Assembly (NCBI RefSeq): GCF_032062175.1
Contig: NZ_DAMBQK010000001.1
Coordinates: forward strand, 1 to 64,000
Length of the DNA: 64,000 nt
Reading direction: 5' to 3'
DNA from: Atlantibacter sp032062175
GTDB taxonomy: Bacteria; Pseudomonadota; Gammaproteobacteria; Enterobacterales; Enterobacteriaceae
A model generated the notes under the pieces. It was given only the letters and a program-made list of their open reading frames with translations. It did not search any database and had not been told where the DNA came from. Made by a program: the position numbers and the translations under genes. Below, in pieces: positions 43,319-50,128 of this stretch (positions are counted from its first letter, which is position 1; each line of letters opens with the position of its first letter).

Positions 43319-45350
43319 GGGTTTCTCCTATCAGCTCTATGTGTCCCAGCACCTTGAGTTCGGCTTCGTCATCGATCTCCTGAAACGAGAGGACCGGTGT
43401 GGTGAAGAGATCCTTTTCGATGAGCTTGCGGATAAAGCGACGCACGTCGATGGCGGTCACCAGGGCGGTACCCGGACCGCCAGTACGAGCGAGTGCGCTA
43501 CGGATCTCGCCGAGGATGGCCTGATTCTCCTCCGGGCTCAGGGCCGAGTAGGAGCCGGCCGACGTCTGGCGAATCGACTCGCGCATCAGTTGCTCGATAT
43601 GGCCGCCGACCAGCCAGGCTCGTACCCAGGGCTGGCCCCGGCGCTGGCACCCGACGATATGGCGACGCAGGGCCAGGCGGGCATATTCCGTCAACATGAC
43701 CGGGTCTTTCTCCCGGGGGGCCCACTCCACCAGGGCTTCGAAGATGGCCCGCAGATCGCGCACCGAGACCCCTTCCGCCACCAGACGCTGCAGCACGTCG
43801 GCGACCCGGGCCACCGGCAGCTGGCGCTGCAGCTCCTTGACCAGCTCCCCGTAGCGTTGCTCCATCTGATCCATCAGGTAGCGCGCCTCTTGCACCCCGA
43901 TAAGCTCGGCCCCGTAGCGGTCGAGGGCGACCGATACCAGGTGGACGATCCGCGCCTGCCCCTGATGGCACTGCAGCCCCATGCCGGAGAGGGTGGCGGC
44001 CTGCTCCGGGCTGACCCACTGCAGAGTGAGGCCACCGAAGGGGAGGGGATCGCGTTGGCTCACCTGTTTTATCTCCGGGCTGGTGAGATCGAGCAGTTGC
44101 AGGGGCGGCAGGGCCAGGGAGAGGATGGGTTCCTGATAGAGCAGCAGCGAGAAGTGACCGGATGCCAAAGAGGGATCCCCTTGCAGTTGGATATCGGGCA
44201 GCGGCAGCCCCAGTTGCTCGAGCTTGTCCAGCCGCAGGACGGAGAGTGCCTGGCGCAGATGACCATCGCGCGCCTCATCGGGGGAAAGGCGCAGCAGCAA
44301 GGGGGTGGCACCTATGTTCAGGGAGGCACTGTCGGCACTCGCCTCATCCCGGTGTAACTGGGCTGCGGTGGGGGTGCTGCCCCCTTCGCGGCTGAGCCAG
44401 TAGGTGATGCCGGCGACCAGGGCGGCCAGGGAGAAGAAGACCAGGGTGGGGAAACCGGGCAGGCAGGCAAAAAGCACCAGCACGGCCGAGACGATCCAGA
44501 GTGCCTGGCGCTGGCGCAGGATCTGCTCGGAGAGCTCGCTGGCCAGATTGCGTTTCTGCTCCCCGGGCACACGGGTGACGATGATACCGGCTGCGATAGA
44601 GATGAGCAGGGCCGGGATCTGGGCGATCAACCCGTCCCCCACCGAGAGGATAGTGTAGGTTGAGGCGGCCTCGCCAGCGCTCATGTCATGCATGAAGACA
44701 CCGACCCCGATCCCCCCGAAGATATTGACCAGGATGACGATAATAGAGGCGATGGCGTCCCCTTTGACGAACTTCATCGCCCCGTCCATGGCCCCGTAGA
44801 GTTGGCTCTCCTTCTGGATCATGGCCCGCTGGCGGCGAGCCTCGTTGGCATCAATGATGCCGGCTCGCATGTCGCCGTCGATACTCATCTGCTTACCGGG
44901 CATGCCATCAAGGGAGAAGCGGGCACTGACTTCGGCCACCCGCTCCGACCCCTTGGTGATGACGATAAACTGTACGACCGTGATGATGGCAAAGACGATG
45001 AGGCCCACCGCCAGGTTTCCCCCCACGGCAAAGTTGCCGAAGGTGTAGACGATCTCCCCGGCATCGTGTTGCAGCAAGATGAGACGACTGGTGCTGATGG
45101 TGAGGGCCAGTCGGTAGAGGGTAGTGATGAGCAGCACGGCAGGAAAGGCAGAAAACTCCATCGGCTCGCGGATATAGACCGCCATCATCAACAGGGTGAT
45201 CGAGAGAGTGAGGTTGATGGCGATCAGCACATCCACCAGCAGGGTGGGCAGAGGCACTATCATCATAAAGATGGCCAGCAGCAGCATGGCGGCCAGGATC
45301 ACATCCTGCCGTGCGGCGATCCCCTGTAACCAGCGATTGAGCGTTTTCAT
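43305..45350 (-). CDS. sctV: T3SS export gate SctV
   Basis: 681 aa, identical in length to SPI-2 SsaV. FHIPEP family: eight transmembrane segments in residues 1-320 (starting LAAMLLLAIFMMIVPLPTLLVDVLIAINLTLS), the FHIPEP-type loop containing RFSLDGMPGKQMSIDGDMRAGIID, and a cytoplasmic nonameric-ring domain. GGAG lies 7 nt before the ATG at 45350; the longer frame from 45446 includes the promoter and is rejected. First gene of the sctV-N-O-P-Q operon. Confidence 0.96.
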   Translation of the reverse strand: MKTLNRWLQGIAARQDVILAAMLLLAIFMMIVPLPTLLVDVLIAINLTLSITLLMMAVYIREPMEFSAFPAVLLITTLYRLALTISTSRLILLQHDAGEIVYTFGNFAVGGNLAVGLIVFAIITVVQFIVITKGSERVAEVSARFSLDGMPGKQMSIDGDMRAGIIDANEARRQRAMIQKESQLYGAMDGAMKFVKGDAIASIIVILVNIFGGIGVGVFMHDMSAGEAASTYTILSVGDGLIAQIPALLISIAAGIIVTRVPGEQKRNLASELSEQILRQRQALWIVSAVLVLFACLPGFPTLVFFSLAALVAGITYWLSREGGSTPTAAQLHRDEASADSASLNIGATPLLLRLSPDEARDGHLRQALSVLRLDKLEQLGLPLPDIQLQGDPSLASGHFSLLLYQEPILSLALPPLQLLDLTSPEIKQVSQRDPLPFGGLTLQWVSPEQAATLSGMGLQCHQGQARIVHLVSVALDRYGAELIGVQEARYLMDQMEQRYGELVKELQRQLPVARVADVLQRLVAEGVSVRDLRAIFEALVEWAPREKDPVMLTEYARLALRRHIVGCQRRGQPWVRAWLVGGHIEQLMRESIRQTSAGSYSALSPEENQAILGEIRSALARTGGPGTALVTAIDVRRFIRKLIEKDLFTTPVLSFQEIDDEAELKVLGHIELIGETHAVA

Positions 45351-45384
45351 CGGTGTGCTCCACAACGTGATCTTGTCAGGGTTA

Positions 45385-45430
45385 ATCTTGCGTGCGGAGG
45401 CGGGGAGTCGGTATAGGGTCAAGACCTGAA
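45385..45430 (-). promoter_or_regulatory. Island box 4 and -10, promoter of sctV-N-O-P-Q
   Basis: TTCAGGTCTTGACCCTAT (45430 to 45413), a 22-nt spacer, CAAGAT (45390-45385). The predicted leader is about 28 nt and contains GGAG. Confidence 0.8.
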
Positions 45431-45562
45431 TAGGTGATTGGCTCATTGTAATCAGGGACCCTCGTCATGCCTGATTTCCATGGTTTGGTGTGCAGATCCC
45501 TGCGTTCCACTTCCCTCCCGTCAAAACTGGCGGGGTGTCCAACCTCCTGGAGGGCGTTCACT

Positions 45563-45825
45563 TCAGACCAGGTTGCCATGAGGCATGGCAGTAGTAGGGG
45601 CATTTTTCGAACTGTTCAGACGTGCTTGCCAGTGCTTCATCAGATCCAGAAATTGTGAGAAGTGCTCACAGAAATCTTACAGGCTTGTTTTGTCATAACG
45701 AAGGGCGATCTCTTCCTTTTCATCTATGGTCATATGGTCAATTGGCATAGGCCTGCCGAGTCGAAGCGTGCGCCGGGGATGCCTGTGTGTTTGGCAAAAT
45801 GGGCGAGCATATGTTGAGTTTGCAT
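45563..45825 (-). pseudogene. Broken CesT-type (class I) T3SS chaperone
   Basis: From ATG 45825 (AGAGGA 6 nt upstream) the frame reads MQTQHMLAHFAKHTGIPG... FDSAGLCQLTI then stops. This is the start of CesT/SycE chaperones (LLLEKFAEKIGI..F..NNLCSFAID). A perfect 8-bp tandem repeat TATGGTCA x2 (45725-45740) causes the stop; with one copy the frame continues DEKEEIALRYDKTSL. After a TAA, the same frame gives EHFSQFLDLMKHWQARLN, like a chaperone C-terminal helix. The central part is missing. So it is a frameshifted and internally deleted gene, likely once paired with an effector. Confidence 0.62.
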
Positions 45826-45976
45826 TCTATTTCCTCTCAGATTATTTCCACTGCCGATGATGGACTTCCAATTGCGATCCCGGCTTTGGTAATTGGTGAC
45901 TCTCTTTAGAAAAGCATCCTGATGTTGAATGCATGGGACATGTGCTTTGGTATGTCGTCCGCTTTCCGTTGAGTGA

Positions 45977-46357
45977 TTACCGCGTTGTTGTTGGATCTGT
46001 GATTGACACCCGATCGAGCAGCAGACGTTGGCGGCGCACCAGTTCGGCCCACTGCTCGGCGCCGCTGTCGGGGGGGGCCAGGGCCGAGAGCCAAAGGGAG
46101 GCACCGCTAAGCCAGGCCCGCAGCGGGATGCCGGCACCCGCATCCGGTTGCAGTAACGAGAGCAGGCGCAGCAGGGTCTCTTGCCGATCCTGCCGGGCGA
46201 GGGGGCGGCAGAGGCTGACTCTGGCCCGCCCCTGGCTCTGCTCCAGATAGAGGGTCTCGCCGGCCCGCGGCAGAGCGAGGCGCAGGGTAGCCCCCTGGCC
46301 CTTGGCCCCCATCAGCCTTAGCCAGAGCTCGGTCTGACGTTGCCATTGCAGATCCAT
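45977..46357 (-). CDS. ssaM: SsaM-like gatekeeper partner
   Basis: 126 aa (SsaM 122). Parallels SsaM: MDLQWQRQTELWLRLMG against MDWDLITERNIQLFIQLAG, YLEQSQGRARVSLCRPL against YLNYHNGRIHLCQIL, and SLWLSALAPPDSGAEQWAELVRRQRLLLDRV against LAMSCSPPLSSSAELWLRLHHRQIKFLES. SsaM binds SpiC and SsaL to hold back effectors. In SPI-2 it sits between ssaL and ssaV; here it has its own promoter (box 5). The start overlaps the upstream stop (TGATG). Confidence 0.75.
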   Translation of the reverse strand: MDLQWQRQTELWLRLMGAKGQGATLRLALPRAGETLYLEQSQGRARVSLCRPLARQDRQETLLRLLSLLQPDAGAGIPLRAWLSGASLWLSALAPPDSGAEQWAELVRRQRLLLDRVSITDPTTTR

Positions 46358-46569
46358 CAGGACGCCTCCCCCGGTACACACTTTCGAGCGTGTCGATAGC
46401 GGGTCACTTCGCTCTCATAGGCTGGGGTCAGGCGGGCTTGCAAGTCACGCAGTCGCGCCAACATCGGCTCTCCCCGGGGTGCCCGTCTGGTCAGTTGTTC
46501 GAACTCCTGATGCAGAGTGAGGGGAGAGGAAGGGGTGGGAACTCTGCCATGGGCATCTTGATGGTTCAT
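46357..46569 (-). CDS. 70-residue protein of unknown function upstream of the SsaM-like gene
   Basis: Frame of 70 codons (MNHQDAHGRVPTPSSPLTLHQEFEQLTRRAPRGEPMLARLRDLQARLTPAYE...), predicted helical in the second half and basic. It is first gene behind island box 5, about 24 nt after the predicted transcript start, and its stop overlaps the next ATG (TGATG). These features support translation. No family recognised; a chaperone-like or regulatory role is conjecture. Confidence 0.55.
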   Translation of the reverse strand: MNHQDAHGRVPTPSSPLTLHQEFEQLTRRAPRGEPMLARLRDLQARLTPAYESEVTRYRHARKCVPGEAS

Positions 46570-46599
46570 AGAGACTCCGCAGATCGGCTATTGAGCCAC

Positions 46600-46645
46600 A
46601 GTATGGGGAGGAGTCTGTCTTGCGAGGATAGGGTGAAGACCTGAA
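46600..46645 (-). promoter_or_regulatory. Island box 5 and -10, promoter of the 70-aa gene and ssaM
   Basis: TTCAGGTCTTCACCCTAT (46645 to 46628), a 22-nt spacer, CATACT (46605-46600). The box is back-to-back with box 6, 17 bases apart. Confidence 0.8.
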
Positions 46646-46662
46646 GTGAGTGGACGCTGTAG

Positions 46663-46708
46663 TTCAGGTCTTCACCCTATGGGGGAGAGGGGGCGCGGGG
46701 ATCACAAT
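46663..46708 (+). promoter_or_regulatory. Island box 6 and -10, promoter of sctR-S-T-U-LT-kinase
   Basis: TTCAGGTCTTCACCCTAT (46663-46680), a 22-nt spacer, CACAAT (46703-46708). The predicted leader is about 22 nt. The box sequence is identical to boxes 3 and 5. Confidence 0.82.
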
Positions 46709-46736
46709 GGGCTCATACCCTGGCGGAGAACCCATC

Positions 46737-47384
46737 ATGTCCCTGACAGAACAACCTGCCGAGCTGATTGCCCTGCTGGCAACCCTCTCCCTGCTGCCCC
46801 TGCTGGTGGTGATGGGAACCTCGTTTCTCAAACTCTCTGTGGTGTTTGCCCTGCTGCGCAACGCCCTCGGGATCCAGCAAATCCCCCCCAATATCGCCCT
46901 CTACGGTCTGGCACTGATCCTGACCCTCTTTGTCATGACGCCGGTGGGGACGGCGGTGCAGGAGCGGGTGGAGGCCTCGCCGGCCGAGCCCGGGGCCGGG
47001 TTGCTGACCCGCCTCTCCGACAACACGCTGGATCCCTATCGCCACTTTCTGCGCCAGCATACGGCCCCGGCCCAGTTGCGTTTCTTTCGCGATGCGGCTC
47101 GCAAGAGCTGGCCTGACAGCATACGGGAGAAGGTCAGTGATGACTCACTGCTGCTTCTGATGCCAGCCTTCGCCGTGAGCCAGCTTATCGAGGCATTCAA
47201 GATTGGCCTGCTGCTCTTTCTCCCCTTCATCGCCATCGATCTCATCGTCTCCAACGTGCTGCTCGCCATGGGCATGATGATGGTCTCGCCCATGACCATC
47301 TCCATGCCTTTCAAGCTGTTGGTGTTCGTGCTGGTGGGAGGGTGGGACCGACTGCTTGGTCAACTGCTGCTCTCATACCACTGA
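46737..47384 (+). CDS. sctR: T3SS export gate SctR
   Basis: 215 aa, same as SsaR. FliP/SctR family core protein of the export gate: MGTSFLKLSVVFALLRNALGIQQIPPNIALYGLALILTLFVMTPV at the N-terminus and PAFAVSQLIEAFKIGLLLFLPFIAIDLIVSNVLLAMGMMMVSP at the C-terminus, four hydrophobic segments. GGCGGAGAA precedes the ATG at 46737; the upstream start at 46650 would lie before the promoter. Confidence 0.96.
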   Translation: MSLTEQPAELIALLATLSLLPLLVVMGTSFLKLSVVFALLRNALGIQQIPPNIALYGLALILTLFVMTPVGTAVQERVEASPAEPGAGLLTRLSDNTLDPYRHFLRQHTAPAQLRFFRDAARKSWPDSIREKVSDDSLLLLMPAFAVSQLIEAFKIGLLLFLPFIAIDLIVSNVLLAMGMMMVSPMTISMPFKLLVFVLVGGWDRLLGQLLLSYH

Positions 47385-47394
47385 GGAGGTCATC

Positions 47395-47664
47395 ATGGGT
47401 GAGGCGCAAATCGTTCAACTGGCCGGCGAGCTGCTCTGGCTGGTGCTGGTGTTGTCACTGCCTGTGGTGCTGGTGGCCTCCCTGGTCGGCATTCTGGTTG
47501 GGCTGGTGCAGGCGCTGACTCAGATCCAGGATCAGACAGTCGCCTTCGTCATCAAATTGGTGTGTGCCTGTATAACCCTGGCTCTGACCCACCACTGGAT
47601 GGGGGAGACCCTGCTCGGGTATGCGGCAAGAACCCTGGATCTGATTGGCCAGATGGGGAGCTAG
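47395..47664 (+). CDS. sctS: T3SS export gate SctS
   Basis: 89 aa (SsaS 88). FliQ/SctS family with two hydrophobic helices (LLWLVLVLSLPVVLVASLVGILVGLVQALTQIQDQT). GAGG lies 7 nt before the ATG. Next in the conserved R-S-T-U order. Confidence 0.95.
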   Translation: MGEAQIVQLAGELLWLVLVLSLPVVLVASLVGILVGLVQALTQIQDQTVAFVIKLVCACITLALTHHWMGETLLGYAARTLDLIGQMGS

Positions 47665-47665
47665 C

Positions 47666-48445
47666 ATGGAAGAGCTCAATCACTGGTGGCCGCTGCTTGG
47701 GGTGGCCATGATGCGCCCGCTCGGGGCCATGCTTATTCTCCCCCTGTTTGGCCCTGCCATGCTGGGAGGAACCCTGATCCGCAACGTCCTGGCCCTGATG
47801 GCGACCCTGCCGGTGCTGCCCCTGCTCTCGACCCTGGTGCTGCCCAATCCGTTGCAGGCCCCCTTGCACTATGCACTGGTGTTGGCGGCAGAGCTCGGCA
47901 TCGGCGTGATGCTGGGGTTCTCTGCGGCCATCCCGCTCTGGGCACTGGATATGGCCGGCTTTGTCATCGACACCATGCGCGGGGCCTCCATGGCCGGCGT
48001 TTTCAACCCTCTGATGGGGGGGCAGTCGTCCCCCATGGGCTCTCTTTTCTCCCAGTTGGCGGGGGTGCTCTTCATGGTACTGGGGGGCTTTCATGCCCTG
48101 CTCAGCGCCCTGTTTACTTCTTATACGTGTCTGCAACCGGGGCAGGGGTGGCACTGGAGCAGCGGTTTCTTGCCCCTGCTCGAGCAGTTGTGGCACCAGC
48201 TCTACACCCTGGCACTGGGCTTTGCCATGCCGGCCATAGTGATGATGGTACTCATCGATCTGGCCTTGGGTCTTATCAACCGCTCGGTTCAGCAGCTCAA
48301 CGTTTTCACCCTTTCCATGCCTATCAAGAGTGCCATGGTATTGCTGATGCTGATCATGGCGCTTCCTTTCGCCCTCTCGGAGGTACTGGATCACTTCATA
48401 CAGTTTGACGGTGGCCTGGTCTTGCAACTGGGGGCGCGGCCATGA
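47666..48445 (+). CDS. sctT: T3SS export gate SctT
   Basis: 259 aa, same as SsaT. FliR/SctT family polytopic protein with the conserved MMRPLGAMLILPLFGPAMLGGTLIRN and LDMAGFVIDTMRGASMAGVFNPLMGG segments. Starts 1 base after the sctS stop and overlaps sctU by 4 nt. Confidence 0.95.
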   Translation: MEELNHWWPLLGVAMMRPLGAMLILPLFGPAMLGGTLIRNVLALMATLPVLPLLSTLVLPNPLQAPLHYALVLAAELGIGVMLGFSAAIPLWALDMAGFVIDTMRGASMAGVFNPLMGGQSSPMGSLFSQLAGVLFMVLGGFHALLSALFTSYTCLQPGQGWHWSSGFLPLLEQLWHQLYTLALGFAMPAIVMMVLIDLALGLINRSVQQLNVFTLSMPIKSAMVLLMLIMALPFALSEVLDHFIQFDGGLVLQLGARP

Positions 48446-49497
48446 GTGAAAAGACCGAACAGCCCACAGCCAAGCGGATCCGCGATGCCCGTAAGGAGGG
48501 GCAGGTCGCCAGGAGCCAAGAGATCAATGCCCTGGTCCAGCTCGCGGCCATCCTGCTCTGGATGGTGGCCGAGGGGCCCATGCTCTATCAGGCGCTCGGG
48601 GAGCTCATCGTCTCGACGGTGGGGGTGGTTAATCTCTCTCTCTCCTCGGCCATGAGCGTGTTGGTGGGCAAGCTGGCCACGCTGGTGGTGCGCTTCGTCT
48701 TTGGGCTGGCCGAGCTGCTGGCGGTGCTGTTGATCATGACCGGTCTTGTTCAGAGTGGTTTTCTGTTTGCTCCCAAGGCGATTCAGCCCTCCGGGCAGCG
48801 CATCAATCCCCTGGCCAATGCCAGGCAGATGGTGTCGCTTATCAAACTCTTCGAACTCGGCAAGATGCTGCTGAAGGTGGGGATCCTGGCACTGACCTTC
48901 AGCTACCTGATTGAGCGTTACGCCGCCTCCTTTACCCATCTTTCCCAGGCTGGCGTGGTGGCCGGAATCCTGGTCTGTAGCAAGATGGCGCAGTGGATGT
49001 GGGCCATCTTGCTGATCCTGACCGCGTTCTTTGCCGTTGCCGACTACGCCATGCAGCACCATCAACTGCGCAAACAACTGATGATGTCGAAAGAGGATAT
49101 CAAGCAGGAGTTCAAAAATGCCGAGGGGAGCCCCGAGATCAAGCAGCGGCGTCGTGAGCTCCATCGCGAGGTGCAAAGTGGCAGCCTGGCCGAGAAGGTG
49201 GCCGATGCCTCCGTGGTGGTGCGCAACCCTACCCATATCGCCGTCTGCCTGCGTTATTGCGAAGGGGAGACGCCGCTCCCCATAGTCCTCGAATATGGGC
49301 GTGACCAGCGGGCCCTGCACATAGTAGCGCTGGCCGAGGCGCGTGGCATTCCCGTGGTGGAAAACATTCCGCTCGCAAGGGCGCTGGTGGCCTCCACCCA
49401 ACCGGGAGATTTCATTCCCGAGGCGCTGTTTGTGGCGGTGGCCCAGGTGTTGCGGTTGTTGCGGGAAGAGAGTGAGGAGGCAGACGATGAAGAATAA
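48442..49497 (+). CDS. sctU: T3SS autoprotease switch SctU
   Basis: 351 aa (SsaU 352). FlhB/SctU family: N-terminal MSEKTEQPTAKRIRDARKEGQVARSQE, four transmembrane helices, and cytoplasmic domain with the self-cleavage motif N262-PTH (VVVRNPTHIAV) that changes substrate specificity. Overlaps sctT by ATGA and the transglycosylase by 11 nt. Confidence 0.96.
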   Translation: MSEKTEQPTAKRIRDARKEGQVARSQEINALVQLAAILLWMVAEGPMLYQALGELIVSTVGVVNLSLSSAMSVLVGKLATLVVRFVFGLAELLAVLLIMTGLVQSGFLFAPKAIQPSGQRINPLANARQMVSLIKLFELGKMLLKVGILALTFSYLIERYAASFTHLSQAGVVAGILVCSKMAQWMWAILLILTAFFAVADYAMQHHQLRKQLMMSKEDIKQEFKNAEGSPEIKQRRRELHREVQSGSLAEKVADASVVVRNPTHIAVCLRYCEGETPLPIVLEYGRDQRALHIVALAEARGIPVVENIPLARALVASTQPGDFIPEALFVAVAQVLRLLREESEEADDEE

Positions 49498-50128
49498 GGT
49501 GTGTTGGTTGCTGCTCTGCCTGCTGGCAGGCTCTCTCTGCGCCGAGCCCTTGCGCTGGGTCAGGGTTCCTGCCGATGGTCGCATCCCTGTGGTCACGAAG
49601 GAGATGCCAGGGGGCTCAGTGCCGGCCGGGGATCCTGCCCGTTACAAGGCGCTGATCGCCGAAGTGGCTGGTCAGCACCGGCTCGATCCGCTGTTGGTGC
49701 AGGCGGTGGTCGCCGTGGAGTCGGCCTACCGCCACGATGCGGTATCGGAGAAGGGGGCCATCGGATTAATGCAATTGATGCCGGCCACGGCCGCTCGCTA
49801 TGGCAAATATGCCCTGACGGTGCCGCGAGACAATCTGGAGGCCGGCGTCACCTATCTGGGGACACTGCTGCAGCGATTCGGTCGACTCGATCTTGCCCTG
49901 GCCGGTTACAATGCCGGTGAAGGGGCCGTCGATCGCTATGGGGGGCGCATTCCTCCCTACCCGGAGACCCAACGTTATGTCGAGAAGGTGCTCGATTACT
50001 ACCAGAGCCTGAAACAGGACTCTTCCAACGAGAAGTCGGCAGCCTCGACTCCTGATCCTGGTCTCGGCGATATGGGACAATTATGGCACCTCCTTACCGG
50101 AGGCTCGTCGAATGCAGCCAACCGTTGA
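49487..50128 (+). CDS. T3SS-associated lytic transglycosylase
   Basis: 213 aa, IagB/SLT-type muramidase that opens peptidoglycan for the injectisome. Signal peptide MKNKVCWLLLCLLAGSLCA, then a transglycosylase core with catalytic E78 in VVAVESAYRHDAVSEKGAIGLMQLMP, and LALAGYNAGEGAVDRYGGRIPPYPET with the conserved YNAG. Translationally overlapped with sctU and the kinase gene, so produced with the export gate. Salmonella SPI-2 itself lacks such a gene within the cluster. Confidence 0.9.
   Translation: MKNKVCWLLLCLLAGSLCAEPLRWVRVPADGRIPVVTKEMPGGSVPAGDPARYKALIAEVAGQHRLDPLLVQAVVAVESAYRHDAVSEKGAIGLMQLMPATAARYGKYALTVPRDNLEAGVTYLGTLLQRFGRLDLALAGYNAGEGAVDRYGGRIPPYPETQRYVEKVLDYYQSLKQDSSNEKSAASTPDPGLGDMGQLWHLLTGGSSNAANR

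Noticed and set aside
45351..45446. Longer SctV starting at 45446
   Set aside because: The extra 32 codons cover island box 4 and the -10; ATG 45350 gives exactly the SsaV length and has a ribosome site.
47552..49596. Two long minus-strand frames opposite sctT and sctU
   Set aside because: Rich in H, Q, G and R, antisense to well-conserved export-gate genes.
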